From: Brevundimonas sp. A19_0
GTDB taxonomy: Bacteria > Pseudomonadota > Alphaproteobacteria > Caulobacterales > Caulobacteraceae
DNA: 64,000 nt
Direction of reading: 5' to 3'
Assembly (NCBI RefSeq): GCF_017744255.1
Contig: NZ_JAGHQP010000008.1
Span: forward strand, 1 to 64,000
Below the pieces are notes generated by a model, which made no database searches, was not told the DNA's origin, and was given only the letters and a program-made list of their open reading frames with translations. Both the position numbers and the translations under genes were made by a program. Positions 18,297 through 27,445 of this stretch are shown piece by piece. Within the stretch, counting starts at the first letter, position 1; every line of letters begins with the position of its first letter.

Positions 18297-19008
18297 GACC
18301 GAGCGCGACCGACGGGCACAGGTCGCGGATCACGCAGGCCTCGCACTTCGGCTTTCGCGCCACGCAGGTATAGCGGCCGTGCAGGATCAGCCAGTGATGG
18401 GCCTTGGGCAGCCAGGCCTCCGGCACGACCTGATGCAGCTGGGCCTCGACCTTGTCCGGCGTTCCGGCATTGGCCAGACCCAGCCGGTGCGACACGCGAA
18501 ACACGTGGGTGTCGACGGCGATGGCCGGTTCGATCTCCAGCTCGTTCAGCACCACGCTGGCGGTCTTGCGCCCCACGCCGGGCAGGGCCTGTAGCGCGTC
18601 GCGCGTCAGAGGCACCTCGCCGCCGTGCTGCTCAAGCACGATGCGGCTGAGGGCGATGACGTTCTTCGCCTTGTTCCGGTAGAGGCCGATCGAGGCGATG
18701 TAGGGGATCAGGCCTTCTTCCCCCAGCGCCAGCATTTTTTCCGGCGTGTCGGCCACCGTGAACAGCCGGTCGGTGGCCTTGTTGACCGAGACGTCGGTGG
18801 CCTGGGCCGACAGGGCGACGGCCACCACCAGTGTGTAGGGGCTGCTGAAGTTCAGCTCGGTCTTCGGCTCGGGCATGACCGCCGCCAGGCGGGCGAAGAT
18901 GGCCTCGACCCGGTCGGAATCCGGCGGCCAGACGACCGCACCGGTGGCCCGACGCGCGGCGGGCGCCTTGCGCGGTGAGGCGGCGGTCTTTCGGGGAGCA
19001 CGGGCCAT
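18286..19008 (-). CDS. nth: Endonuclease III
   Basis: 240 residues from the ATG at 19008 (MARAPRK...), with a basic Ala/Pro-rich leader before the core; ATGs further upstream are possible. A base excision repair DNA glycosylase/AP lyase for oxidised pyrimidines. The helix-hairpin-helix LPGVGRKTASVVL holds the catalytic Lys, VDTHVFRV the catalytic Asp, and the C-terminal Cys-x6-Cys-x2-Cys-x5-Cys pattern (CVARKPKCEACVIRDLC) binds the 4Fe-4S cluster. Divergent from the efflux operon. Confidence 0.95.
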   Translation of the reverse strand: MARAPRKTAASPRKAPAARRATGAVVWPPDSDRVEAIFARLAAVMPEPKTELNFSSPYTLVVAVALSAQATDVSVNKATDRLFTVADTPEKMLALGEEGLIPYIASIGLYRNKAKNVIALSRIVLEQHGGEVPLTRDALQALPGVGRKTASVVLNELEIEPAIAVDTHVFRVSHRLGLANAGTPDKVEAQLHQVVPEAWLPKAHHWLILHGRYTCVARKPKCEACVIRDLCPSVALGLND

Positions 19009-19091
19009 GGCCAAGGGCATCGCCGCCCCGGCGGGCCGGGTCAAGAGTGGGCCAGTCGTCGGGCGAGTCAGGGTCTGAAACAGAGCGTGTT

Positions 19092-19106
19092 TGTTGCGCC
19101 GCAACA
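19092..19106. promoter_or_regulatory. Perfect 15-bp palindrome, candidate TetR operator
   Basis: TGTTGCG-C-CGCAACA is a perfect inverted repeat 68 bases upstream of the emrA-like start, between the divergent nth gene and the efflux operon. The operon's last gene encodes a TetR repressor, and TetR-family operators are typically palindromes of this size. The link is inference. Confidence 0.55.
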
Positions 19107-19113
19107 TGGGTTC

Positions 19114-19143
19114 TTGATTTCTGGACGCTTCGGTCCATTTTAT
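19114..19143 (+). promoter_or_regulatory. Candidate promoter of the efflux operon with an embedded inverted repeat
   Basis: A TTGATT -35-like hexamer at 19114-19119 and TTTTAT at 19138-19143 are separated by 18 bases. The spacer carries TGGAC (19122-19126) and GTCCA (19133-19137), a second inverted repeat that could serve as an operator. Weak consensus fit; position before the operon is the main support. Confidence 0.4.
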
Positions 19144-19173
19144 GACGCACCTCCCCCTCCCGAGTACTGCGAT

Positions 19174-20295
19174 ATGGCTCTTTCTCCCTCCCTCAAGGCC
19201 CGACTGCCCCTGATCGTCGGGGTGATCGCCGGTCTGGTCGTCCTGGCCGGCGGCACCCTGTGGTGGCTGGACAAGCAGCACTGGGAAACCACCGACAACG
19301 CCTTCGTCCAGGCGGACACCACCCTCGTCAGCCCGCAGGTCAGCGGCTATGTCGTCGAGGTGCTGGTGGCTGACAACCAGGCGGTCGAGGCCGGTCAGGT
19401 GCTGGTGCGGCTGGATGACGCCGATGCGCGGGCCAAGCTGGCCGAGGCGGAAGCCAATCTTCAGGCGCTGGTCGCCGCCGTCGGCAATGTCGATGCCCGC
19501 GCGGCCCAGGAACAGGCCCTGATCGCCTCACGCGCCGCGGGCGTGGCCCAGGCCCGCGCCCAGGCCGATCTGGCCCGGGCCGAGGTGGACCGCTATGGCC
19601 GACTGGCCGAACAGGGCTGGGTCTCCCAGCAGCGGATGCAGACCGAGCAGGCCGGGGCCCAGACCGCCCAGGCCGCCGTCGAACAGGCCCAGGCCGCCCT
19701 TGTCGCCGAACAACGCACCGCCGCCGTGCTCGGCTCGACCCGCGAACAGAGTCTGGCGGCCGTCGAACAGGCCCGTGCCGCGGTCGAACAGGCCCGCACG
19801 GCGCTGGACCGGACCGTGATCCGCGCCCCCGTCGCCGGGGTCGTCGGCGCCCGCAGCGTGCGCGCCGGCCAGTACGTCAGCCCCGGATCGCAACTGCTGT
19901 CGATCGTGCCGCTGGGCGAAACCTATGTGGTCGCCAACTTCAAGGAGACCCAGCTGGATCACCTGCGGCTGGGCCAGGCGGTCGAGATCACCGCCGATGC
20001 CTTCCCCGGCCAGACCCTGCACGGCCGGATCGACAGCTTTGCCCCCGCGACGGGGTCGGAATTCGCCCTGATCCCGGTCGAGAATGCGACCGGCAACTTC
20101 ACCAAGATCACCCAGCGGGTGCCCGTGCGGATCGTGGTCGACCGCGCCGGGGGACAGCCGGTGTCGCTGCGCCCCGGCCTGTCGGTCGAGGTCAAGGTTG
20201 ATCTGAGGAGCCCGGGCGGGGCCAGCTTTGCCGAGGTCGGCAATGAGGCGCCGCAGATGGCGGGCGCGCCGGTTCTGGCGGTCGCCCGCCCATGA
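19174..20295 (+). CDS. emrA: HlyD/EmrA-type membrane fusion protein of a multidrug efflux pump
   Basis: 373 residues from the ATG at 19174; the open frame upstream covers the promoter region. One N-terminal membrane anchor (about 12-33) is followed by a biotinyl-lipoyl-like half (TDNAFVQADTTLVSPQVSGYV), a long Ala/Gln-rich coiled coil (about 95-200), the second lipoyl half (DRTVIRAPVAGVVG) and a beta-barrel. It would link the inner-membrane EmrB-like pump to an outer-membrane channel not encoded here. The stop overlaps the next ATG by four bases. Confidence 0.92.
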   Translation: MALSPSLKARLPLIVGVIAGLVVLAGGTLWWLDKQHWETTDNAFVQADTTLVSPQVSGYVVEVLVADNQAVEAGQVLVRLDDADARAKLAEAEANLQALVAAVGNVDARAAQEQALIASRAAGVAQARAQADLARAEVDRYGRLAEQGWVSQQRMQTEQAGAQTAQAAVEQAQAALVAEQRTAAVLGSTREQSLAAVEQARAAVEQARTALDRTVIRAPVAGVVGARSVRAGQYVSPGSQLLSIVPLGETYVVANFKETQLDHLRLGQAVEITADAFPGQTLHGRIDSFAPATGSEFALIPVENATGNFTKITQRVPVRIVVDRAGGQPVSLRPGLSVEVKVDLRSPGGASFAEVGNEAPQMAGAPVLAVARP

Positions 20296-21893
20296 CCGCC
20301 ACCGCCCTCGGCGGTGCGACCCCGGCGCCCGCCGCCGCCCCGAAGTCCGCGCCCGAGGTCAACTGGACCTATCTGCTGCTCGGCTTTGCCGGGATGGTGA
20401 TCGGCCAGTTCATGGCCATTCTGGATATCCAGATCGTCGCCGCCTCCCTGCCCCAGATCCAGGCCGGCATCGGCGCCTCGGCCGACGAGATCAGCTGGAT
20501 CCAGACGGCCTATCTGATCCCCGAGGTCGTGATGATCCCGCTGTCAGGATACCTGTCGCGGCTGTGGGGCACCCAGAAGGTCTTCCTGATTTCCTGCACC
20601 GGCTTCCTCGTGATGAGCGTGGCCACCGGCCTGTCCAGCTCCATCGACATGATGATCCTGTTCCGGGCGCTTCAGGGCTTTCTGGGCGGGGCCATGATCC
20701 CGACCGTGTTCGCCGTGGCCTTTACCGCCTTTCCGCCCGAGCGGCGCGTGACCGCCAGCGTGGTCATGGGCCTGATCGTCACCCTGGCCCCCACGGTCGG
20801 GCCGACGCTGGGCGGGCACCTGACCGAATGGCTCAGCTGGCGCTGGCTGTTCTTCATCAATGTCCTGCCGGGAATGCTGGTGCTGTTTCTGGTGGGCCGG
20901 TTTGCGCGCTTCGACACCGGCGATGCCTCGCTGTCCAAGGGCTTTGACTGGGCCGGTCTCGGCCTGATGGCTGTCTTTCTGATGAGCCTGCAGTTCGTGC
21001 TGGAGGAAGGCGCCAGGAATGACTGGTTTGCGGATACCGCCATTCTGGGCCTGGCGGTGGTCGCGGCCCTGACCGGACCGGCCTTTGTCTGGAGGTCGCT
21101 GACCTATCGTAACCCGATCGTCGAGCTGCGCGCCTTTGCCAACCGCAACTTCACCGTCGGCGTGATCATGACCTTCATCGTCGGCGCGGCCCTGTTTGGC
21201 GGGACCTTCCTGCTGCCGCTGTTCCTCGGGCGGGTGCTGGCCTATTCGCCGTCCGAAGTCGGGACCACCATGGTCGTCTCGGGCCTCGCCATGTTCGCGA
21301 CCGCGCCGCTGGCCGGGCGACTGGTGCGCAAGCTGGATGTGCGCGTCCTGATGTTCGTCGGCTTCATCCTGTGCGCCTGGGGCATGTGGGATGCCCGGGC
21401 CCTGACCGAGGAATGGGGCTTCTGGCAGTTCGCCGGCGTGCAGGCGATGCGCGGCGCCGGGGTCATGCTGGCCATGATCGCCGCGCAGCAGGTCACCATG
21501 TCGACCCTGCCCCCGCACATGGTCAAGAACGCCTCGGGTCTGGTCAATCTGGCCCGCAATGTGGGGGGCGCCTTCGGCCTCGCCTTCCTCAACACCTCCC
21601 TGACCACCAATACGGCGGTCCATATGGGCGAGCTGACCAGCCGGATCAGCCAGTCGGACAGCCAGATGCAGGGTCTGCTGGCCGGGATGGCGCAGCGGTT
21701 TTCCGACTCGGTCGATCCTCATGCCTCGGCGCTCAAGGCCGTCTGGGGCATGCTGCAGAAACAGGCGACCACCCTGGCGTTCGGCGATGCCTTTGCCCTC
21801 CTGGCACTGGCCTGTGCGGTCGCGGCCTTCGTCACCCTGTTCGCCCGGCCGGTGAAGGGGCCGACCGGCGCCCCCCCGGCGGAGGCCCACTGA
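20292..21893 (+). CDS. emrB: DHA2-family drug:H+ antiporter, EmrB-like
   Basis: 533 residues with about 14 predicted membrane segments. FMAILDIQIVAASLPQI in the first segment, the loop-2 motif with GYLSRLWGTQKVF, and the TVGPTLGGHLTE antiporter motif C place it in the DHA2/EmrB group of MFS exporters. It works with the membrane fusion protein encoded just upstream. Its stop overlaps the following tetR ATG by one base (TGATG). Confidence 0.93.
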   Translation: MTATALGGATPAPAAAPKSAPEVNWTYLLLGFAGMVIGQFMAILDIQIVAASLPQIQAGIGASADEISWIQTAYLIPEVVMIPLSGYLSRLWGTQKVFLISCTGFLVMSVATGLSSSIDMMILFRALQGFLGGAMIPTVFAVAFTAFPPERRVTASVVMGLIVTLAPTVGPTLGGHLTEWLSWRWLFFINVLPGMLVLFLVGRFARFDTGDASLSKGFDWAGLGLMAVFLMSLQFVLEEGARNDWFADTAILGLAVVAALTGPAFVWRSLTYRNPIVELRAFANRNFTVGVIMTFIVGAALFGGTFLLPLFLGRVLAYSPSEVGTTMVVSGLAMFATAPLAGRLVRKLDVRVLMFVGFILCAWGMWDARALTEEWGFWQFAGVQAMRGAGVMLAMIAAQQVTMSTLPPHMVKNASGLVNLARNVGGAFGLAFLNTSLTTNTAVHMGELTSRISQSDSQMQGLLAGMAQRFSDSVDPHASALKAVWGMLQKQATTLAFGDAFALLALACAVAAFVTLFARPVKGPTGAPPAEAH

Positions 21894-22492
21894 TGGCGCG
21901 CGCCCTCGGACAGGTGGATGAGCGCAAGGGCGAGGCCATTCTGGACGCCGCCCGCGATGTGTTCGCCGAAAAGGGCCCCGCGGCCACGATGGAGGAGATC
22001 GCCCGCCGCGCCGGGGTGTCGAAACAGACCCTCTACAACCGCTTCGGCTCCAAGCTGGAGATTGGGCGGGCGCTGGCCGCCCGGCGGTCCGAGGCCGTGA
22101 CCGCGCCGCTGCGCACCGCAGGCGATCCCGAGACCGTGCTCACGGCGCTGGCCACCGCCCTGCTCGAAAAGATCCTGTGCGGCGATGCGGGATCGTCCAT
22201 GCGGGGGCTGGCCCTGATGTCGCCCGAGGCGCCGGACATCGGGCGAGTCATCTATGACAGCGGACCGGGCGAGAGCCTGCGCCGACTGTCCGCCTGGCTG
22301 GCCGAACAGGACCGGCGGGGCCTGATGCGGGTGCCCGACCCCGACCATGCGGCCGAGATGTTCTCGGGCATGGTGCTGGGCCATGGCCATCTGCGTCTGG
22401 TGCTGGGGGCCGCACCGCCCCAGGTCGCCGATATCCCTGCGCGGGCGCGCGAGACGGCCCGGCGGTTTCTCAGGGCCTTTGCCCCCGACTGA
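21893..22492 (+). CDS. TetR/AcrR-family transcriptional regulator
   Basis: 199 residues. The N-terminal helix-turn-helix (about 14-58) contains MEEIARRAGVSKQTLYNRFGSK, typical of TetR. The C-terminal ligand domain resembles TetR_C types that end in a YbiH/AcrR-like helical bundle. Being the last gene of the efflux operon, translationally coupled to emrB, it probably represses the operon and is induced by pump substrates. The palindrome at 19092-19106 is its best candidate operator. Confidence 0.92.
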   Translation: MARALGQVDERKGEAILDAARDVFAEKGPAATMEEIARRAGVSKQTLYNRFGSKLEIGRALAARRSEAVTAPLRTAGDPETVLTALATALLEKILCGDAGSSMRGLALMSPEAPDIGRVIYDSGPGESLRRLSAWLAEQDRRGLMRVPDPDHAAEMFSGMVLGHGHLRLVLGAAPPQVADIPARARETARRFLRAFAPD

Positions 22493-22581
22493 GCCCCCGA
22501 TTGAGGCCACTGCCATTGGCCCCTCCGGCGGATCGGCGTAGGAAGGCGGCCCTGTTGCGTCCCCATCCGGAGTTTGTCCCC

Positions 22582-23334
22582 ATGCTGATCCACCTGTCGT
22601 CCTGGCCCGAGATCGAGGCCCGGCTGAAGACCACCAGGACGGTGGTGGTGCCGATCGGCTCGAACGAACAGCACGGCCCCACGGGCCTGCTCGGCACCGA
22701 CTGGCTGTGCCCGGAGATCATCGCCCACGCCGCCGAGGCCCAGGACGAGGATCTGGTCGTCGCCCCGACCTTCAACATCGGCATGGCCCAGCACCACCTG
22801 GCCTTTCCGGGGACCATCTCGCTGCGGCCCTCGACCTTCATGGCGGCCATTTCCGACTGGGTGAGCTCGCTGACGCGCCACGGCTTCGAGCGGATCTATT
22901 TCCTGAACGGCCACGGCGGCAATGTCTCAACCATTGATGCGACCTTCGCCGAAATCTATGCCGAGTGGAGCTTCCTCGAGGAGCGGGCGCCGTTTGCCCT
23001 CAAGCTGGTGAACTGGTGGGACCTGCCGGGGGTCCACGCCCTGTGCAGCTCGATCTTCCCGACCGGCCACGGCATGCATGCCACCCCGTCCGAGATCGCC
23101 GTGACCCAGGCCGCCTATCCGGACCACATCAAGACCGCCGACTATTCGCCGAAGATCGCCCCCGTAGGCCCGATCCGCGATGCGCTTGACTACCGCGCCC
23201 GCTTCCCCGACGGCCGCATCGGCTCGGACCCGGCCCAGGCCAGCCCCGAAAAGGGCCAGCGCATCATCGATGCCGCCGTGCCGGCCCTGCTGAAGGATGT
23301 CGCGGCCTTTACGAATGAAGTCGCCCCTGACTGA
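22582..23334 (+). CDS. Creatininase-family amidohydrolase
   Basis: 250 residues from the ATG at 22582, preceded by CCGGAG. Metal-binding residues of the creatininase fold are visible: E29 and H31 in NEQHGPTG, D40 in GTDW, the NGHGGN loop and an HATPSE segment. Family members include creatininase, FAPy-deformylase ArfB and the mycofactocin peptidase MftE. No mycofactocin or riboflavin genes are nearby, so the substrate is open. Confidence 0.87.
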   Translation: MLIHLSSWPEIEARLKTTRTVVVPIGSNEQHGPTGLLGTDWLCPEIIAHAAEAQDEDLVVAPTFNIGMAQHHLAFPGTISLRPSTFMAAISDWVSSLTRHGFERIYFLNGHGGNVSTIDATFAEIYAEWSFLEERAPFALKLVNWWDLPGVHALCSSIFPTGHGMHATPSEIAVTQAAYPDHIKTADYSPKIAPVGPIRDALDYRARFPDGRIGSDPAQASPEKGQRIIDAAVPALLKDVAAFTNEVAPD

Positions 23335-23355
23335 GCAAATGGTCTAGGCTGGCCC

Positions 23356-23859
23356 ATGACCTCCCCCAGATCGATGACCCGCGACGGCAAGCGCATGGCC
23401 CGCAATGCACGAACCGCACTGACCACGGCCAGCGACAGCCAGGACATGCTGACGGCCTCGTCCGACGTCATCGCGGCGCGCATGGAAATCATGGCGCGCG
23501 CCATGGCCGACCCCCTGCGGGCCGACATCGGTGAACTGTCCCTGATGGGCACCGAAAAGCTGGAGGCGCTCAGCGCCTCGGCCGCCTCGCTCACCGGCAA
23601 TATGGGCACCCTGGCCGCCCGGGCGTCAAAGTCGGCGCTGGCCGAGGTGGACCATGCCCGCCGGGCGGCGGTCGCCGTGTCCTCGGCGCCTACCCCGGCC
23701 GCCGCGGCCACGGCCCAATTCAACTATGCACTGGGATGGTGGGGCCGCGCCGCCAGCCAGATGATGGCGTTCAACTCAGGCCTGCTGAAGACCCAGGCCG
23801 AGGCGCTCAAACCCCTGCACGACAAGGCCACGGCCAACGCCCGACGTCTGAAGCGTTAG
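23356..23859 (+). CDS. Phasin-family protein
   Basis: 167 residues, predicted mostly helical, with no membrane segment or signal peptide. SDVIAARMEIMARAMADPLRA and ELSLMGTEKLEALSASA match the helical pattern of alphaproteobacterial phasin-like proteins that coat polyhydroxyalkanoate granules. No PHA synthase gene is present in the window, so granule binding is inferred from resemblance only. Its 3' end overlaps the convergent Rieske gene by four bases. Confidence 0.72.
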   Translation: MTSPRSMTRDGKRMARNARTALTTASDSQDMLTASSDVIAARMEIMARAMADPLRADIGELSLMGTEKLEALSASAASLTGNMGTLAARASKSALAEVDHARRAAVAVSSAPTPAAAATAQFNYALGWWGRAASQMMAFNSGLLKTQAEALKPLHDKATANARRLKR

Positions 23860-24248
23860 GCCGTCCGGATCACCCCGCCCGAGGCCTCGACCGGCCAGGG
23901 CGTGAGGCGCGCCCCCGCACAGGGCCCGCCGACGCAGGCGCCGTCCAGCGGCTCGAACACCGCGCCGTGCCAGCCGCACAGGATCAGGGACCCGTCCGGC
24001 GTCAGATAGCGGTCAAGCTCAAGCGCCATGGGAAAGCCCTGATGCGGGCAGCGGTCGACCCAGCCGGCGACCTCGCCGTCCTTCCGCACCACAAAGCCGT
24101 GGAAATACGCCTCGCCGATCTGGAGGACGAAGCCGCGCGAGCCGGGTTCGGCAATGTCGTCCAGCGCGCACAGGGCGACGCCGGGCGGGGTCTTCCAGAC
24201 GCGTTTGCGCTCAGGGTCCGGCGCTTCGGGGGCCGCGCCGTCGGTCAT
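23856..24248 (-). CDS. Rieske [2Fe-2S] domain protein
   Basis: 130 residues forming a single Rieske domain. The cluster ligands are seen as C-P-H (RCPHQGFP) and C-G-W-H ([11 protein letters not shown]). This is a small soluble ferredoxin-like type, resembling nitrite reductase small subunit or dioxygenase ferredoxins, with no partner oxygenase nearby. Its ATG overlaps the gpsA stop by four bases, so it is the last gene of a tsaD-gpsA-Rieske operon. Electron partner unknown. Confidence 0.9.
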   Translation of the reverse strand: MTDGAAPEAPDPERKRVWKTPPGVALCALDDIAEPGSRGFVLQIGEAYFHGFVVRKDGEVAGWVDRCPHQGFPMALELDRYLTPDGSLILCGWHGAVFEPLDGACVGGPCAGARLTPWPVEASGGVIRTA

Positions 24249-25273
24249 CCGTCGGTTTCGGCGCGCAGCGGCCGCGACAGCAGGCCCTCGATGATCTGGT
24301 CAACCGTTGCCTCGCCCGCCAGCAGGGCAGCGACCCCATAGGCGATCGGCATGTCCAGACCCAGCTTCAGGCCCAGATCGCGGACGGCGGGCGCGCTCTG
24401 ATAGCCCTCGGCGACCGAGCGCTTGCCGGCCAGGGCCCGTTCGACCGTCTGGCCTTCACCCAGGGCCAGACCCAGGCTCATATTGCGCGACTGCGGGCTG
24501 GAGCAGGTCAGCACCAGATCCCCCAGACCGCACAGGCCCGCGACCGTCTCGGCGCGGCCGCCCAGGGCGACACACAGGCGGGTCATTTCGGCAAAGCCCC
24601 GGGTGATCAGGGCGGCGTGGGCGCTGCGGCCCAGCTGACGCCCCTCGACGATGCCGCAGGCGATGGCCAGAACATTCTTGAGCGCGCCGCCGGCCTCGGC
24701 CCCGATCAGGTCGTCGGTCAGGTACAGGCGGAAGCCCGGGGGCGAGAGGCGCGCCATCAGGGCCTCGCCCAGACCGGCGTCGGCGACCGCCAGCGTTACC
24801 GCCGTCGGCAGGCCGCGCGCCACCTCACCCGCGAAACTGGGGCCCGACAGGACCGCCGGGGTGGCCTCGGGCAGGGTCTCGTGCAGCACATCGGTCATCA
24901 GCTTGAGCGTGCCGCGCTCGATGCCCTTGGAGCACAGGATCATGGGGGTGCCGGCCCGATAGTGCGGCCGGAAGGCCTCCAGCGTCGCGCGCAGGTGCTG
25001 GGCCGGGGGCACCGCCAGCACCAGATCGCAGCCCGCCAGGTCCGCCAGATCGGTCGTGGCCGTGATCGCGGGATCCAGCGGCACATCGGGCAGGAAGGCC
25101 GCATTGATCCGGTCGCGGGTGATGCTGTCGACCACCTCGGTCTCGCGCGCCTGCAGCGTGACCGAAAGGCCCGCGCGCGCCACCACCTGGGCCAGGGCCG
25201 TGCCCCAGGCGCCGCCGCCGATCACGCCCGCCGTCTTCATCTGCATCGGTTCACTCCCGTCCTGGCGGCTCAT
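24245..25273 (-). CDS. gpsA: Glycerol-3-phosphate dehydrogenase [NAD(P)+]
   Basis: 342 residues. It reduces dihydroxyacetone phosphate to sn-glycerol 3-phosphate for phospholipid synthesis. The nucleotide-binding GGGAWG is at 19-24; [19 protein letters not shown] and [13 protein letters not shown] (catalytic Lys) are intact. The ATG at 25273 overlaps the tsaD stop (ATGA), which favours this start over the internal Met codons ten residues in. Coupled downstream to the Rieske gene. Confidence 0.96.
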   Translation of the reverse strand: MSRQDGSEPMQMKTAGVIGGGAWGTALAQVVARAGLSVTLQARETEVVDSITRDRINAAFLPDVPLDPAITATTDLADLAGCDLVLAVPPAQHLRATLEAFRPHYRAGTPMILCSKGIERGTLKLMTDVLHETLPEATPAVLSGPSFAGEVARGLPTAVTLAVADAGLGEALMARLSPPGFRLYLTDDLIGAEAGGALKNVLAIACGIVEGRQLGRSAHAALITRGFAEMTRLCVALGGRAETVAGLCGLGDLVLTCSSPQSRNMSLGLALGEGQTVERALAGKRSVAEGYQSAPAVRDLGLKLGLDMPIAYGVAALLAGEATVDQIIEGLLSRPLRAETDG

Positions 25274-26421
25274 GCCTTGGCCCCCTTGCGCCCGGGTGGG
25301 TGAGCCGGATCGGACAGGGCGCGCGCCTCGTCCAGTGGCCAGCGCGGGCGGGCCGCGACCGCAAGGTCACTGGTCAAACCCAGACGCAGCCGTTCGGCTC
25401 CCGCCAGGGCGATCATGGCGGCATTGTCGGTGCAATAGGCCATCGGCGGCGCGACAAAATCAAACCCCTTGGCCACGGCGATCCCGGTCAGCCGCGCCCG
25501 GACGGTGGCATTGGCCGCCACCCCGCCCGCCACGACAAAGGCCGGGCGGTCCAGTTTAGGGTGATGCTCGCGGAACAGGTCCAGCGCCCGCGTCGAGCGT
25601 TCGGCCAGCTGGCGGGCGATGGCGGTCTGCACCGCACGGGCCAGATCCGCCTTGTCGGCGTCGGACTCCAGCCCCTGCGACAGCCGGGCCGCGGCCGTCT
25701 TCAACCCCGAGAAGGAAAAGTCGCAGTCCCGCCGACCCAGCAGCGACCGGGGCAGGTCGAACCGTTCGGCGCCCTCATCGGTGCCGGTCGCGGCCAGCCG
25801 TTCCAGCGCCGGGCCGCCCGGATAGCCCAGCCCCATGGCCTTGGCGATCTTGTCAAAGGCCTCGCCCGCGGCATCGTCCAGAGTCGTGCCCAGCCGGGTC
25901 ATGTCGCCGATGCCGCGCACCTCCAGCAGCTGGCAGTGACCGCCCGAGACCAGCAGCAGCAAAAAGGGGTAGGCCACCGGCCGGCCCAGCCGCGCCGAGA
26001 CCGCATGACCCTCCAGATGGTTGACCGCCACCAGCGGAAGGCCGCGACCCATGGCCACGCCCTTGGCATAGCTGAGGCCCACCATGACGCCACCGACCAG
26101 TCCGGGCCCGGCGGTCGCCGCCACGCCGTCCAGCGCGGTCCAGTCACAGCCGGCGTCGGTCAGGGCGCGCCGCACAATGCCGTCTATGGTCTCGACATGG
26201 CTGCGCGCGGCGATCTCGGGCACCACCCCGCCATAGGCCGCGTGATCGTCGATCTGGCTGTGCACCACCGAGGACAGGACCTCGACCGTGCCGTCGGCCT
26301 GCTGGCGCACGACCGAGGCCGCCGTCTCGTCGCAACTGGTCTCGATGCCCAGCAGGATGAGCGGGCCGGTTGCCGTCTCCGGCCCCGTGCTATAGGGCGC
26401 GGCCCTGGTGTCCATGCTCAT
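25270..26421 (-). CDS. tsaD: tRNA N6-adenosine threonylcarbamoyltransferase TsaD
   Basis: 383 residues from the ATG at 26421 (an ATG two codons later also fits). An N-terminal extension of about 20 residues precedes [17 protein letters not shown]. The metal-binding NHLEGHAVS segment and [13 protein letters not shown] are conserved. It transfers threonylcarbamoyl to A37 of ANN-reading tRNAs, with TsaB and TsaE encoded elsewhere. Open codons further upstream run antisense through hemC and are not part of the gene. Divergent from hemC by 75 bases. Confidence 0.95.
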   Translation of the reverse strand: MSMDTRAAPYSTGPETATGPLILLGIETSCDETAASVVRQQADGTVEVLSSVVHSQIDDHAAYGGVVPEIAARSHVETIDGIVRRALTDAGCDWTALDGVAATAGPGLVGGVMVGLSYAKGVAMGRGLPLVAVNHLEGHAVSARLGRPVAYPFLLLLVSGGHCQLLEVRGIGDMTRLGTTLDDAAGEAFDKIAKAMGLGYPGGPALERLAATGTDEGAERFDLPRSLLGRRDCDFSFSGLKTAAARLSQGLESDADKADLARAVQTAIARQLAERSTRALDLFREHHPKLDRPAFVVAGGVAANATVRARLTGIAVAKGFDFVAPPMAYCTDNAAMIALAGAERLRLGLTSDLAVAARPRWPLDEARALSDPAHPPGRKGAKA

Positions 26422-26496
26422 CGGTGTGGCCACAGTCCTGTTCACCGGGTCGAGGTAGCGGCCCGCACCCCGCGACGCAACGGCCACGGTCCGACC

Positions 26497-27441
26497 ATGA
26501 CGCACCTCCTTCGTATCGGCACCCGCCGCTCGACCCTGGCCATGACCCAGACCGGCCATGTGCGTCAGGCGCTGGCCGACGCCCTGGGCGTGACCTCCGC
26601 CGACATGGAGGCCCGCCTGCCGCTGGTGCCGATCGTCACCACCGGCGACCGGATCCAGGACCGGCGCCTGCTCGAGGTCGGCGGCAAGGCCCTGTTCACC
26701 AAGGAAATCGAGGCCGCCCTGTTCGACGGCCGCTGCGATCTGGCTGTCCATTCGCTGAAGGATGTGCCGGTCGAGCCGCCGCCCGGTCTGGCGCTGGCCG
26801 CCATTCCGGTCCGCGAGGACCCGCGCGATGCCTTCGTCAGCGAGCGTTTCGACAGCGTCACCGACCTGCCCGAAGGCGCGCGCGTCGGCACCGCGAGCCT
26901 GAGACGACAGGCCCAGCTGCTGGCCCTCCGGCCAGACCTGCGGATCGAACTGTTGCGCGGCAATGTCGACAGCCGGCTCAAGCGCGTGGCCGACGGCGAG
27001 TTCGAGGCCATCCTGCTGGCCGCCTCGGGCCTCAACCGGCTGGGCTACAGCGATCGCATCCGCGCCCTTTTGCCGGTCGAGGATTTCGTGCCCGCGCCCG
27101 GTCAGGGCGCCCTGGCCCTGCAGACCCGCGAGGGCGATGCCCCGGCGATCGAGGTCTGGGGGCCGGTCCTCAATCACGCCGCGACCGCCCTGGCCGTCCG
27201 GGCCGAGCGGGCCGCCATGCGGGCACTCGAGGGGTCCTGCCGCACGGCCGTCGGCGCCCATGCCTGGCACGACGGCGACGATCTGGTGCTGGTCGCCGAG
27301 CGGCTGCGCCCCGATGGCACGCGTCGCTGGCGCGAGACGGCCCGGATTCCGCTCACCGCCGATGTCGAGGCCGCCGCCGAGGCAATGGGCCACACGGTCC
27401 AGAACCGCGCCCTCGCCGACGGCGAACCGGTCGAAAACTAG
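26497..27441 (+). CDS. hemC: Hydroxymethylbilane synthase (porphobilinogen deaminase)
   Basis: 314 residues from the ATG at 26497. It polymerises four porphobilinogen molecules into hydroxymethylbilane in tetrapyrrole synthesis. RIGTRRSTLAMTQT at the N-terminus, HSLKDVP and GTASLRRQAQLL in the middle, and the dipyrromethane cofactor Cys248 in LEGSCRTAVGA are all present. Four bases separate it from hemD. The divergent tsaD-hemC arrangement is common in alphaproteobacteria. Confidence 0.96.
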   Translation: MTHLLRIGTRRSTLAMTQTGHVRQALADALGVTSADMEARLPLVPIVTTGDRIQDRRLLEVGGKALFTKEIEAALFDGRCDLAVHSLKDVPVEPPPGLALAAIPVREDPRDAFVSERFDSVTDLPEGARVGTASLRRQAQLLALRPDLRIELLRGNVDSRLKRVADGEFEAILLAASGLNRLGYSDRIRALLPVEDFVPAPGQGALALQTREGDAPAIEVWGPVLNHAATALAVRAERAAMRALEGSCRTAVGAHAWHDGDDLVLVAERLRPDGTRRWRETARIPLTADVEAAAEAMGHTVQNRALADGEPVEN

Positions 27442-27445
27442 GGCC

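Noticed and set aside
20544-21890. Long open frame antisense to emrB
   Set aside because: Shadow of the membrane transporter gene; composition is His/Gln/Gly-rich without a recognisable fold.
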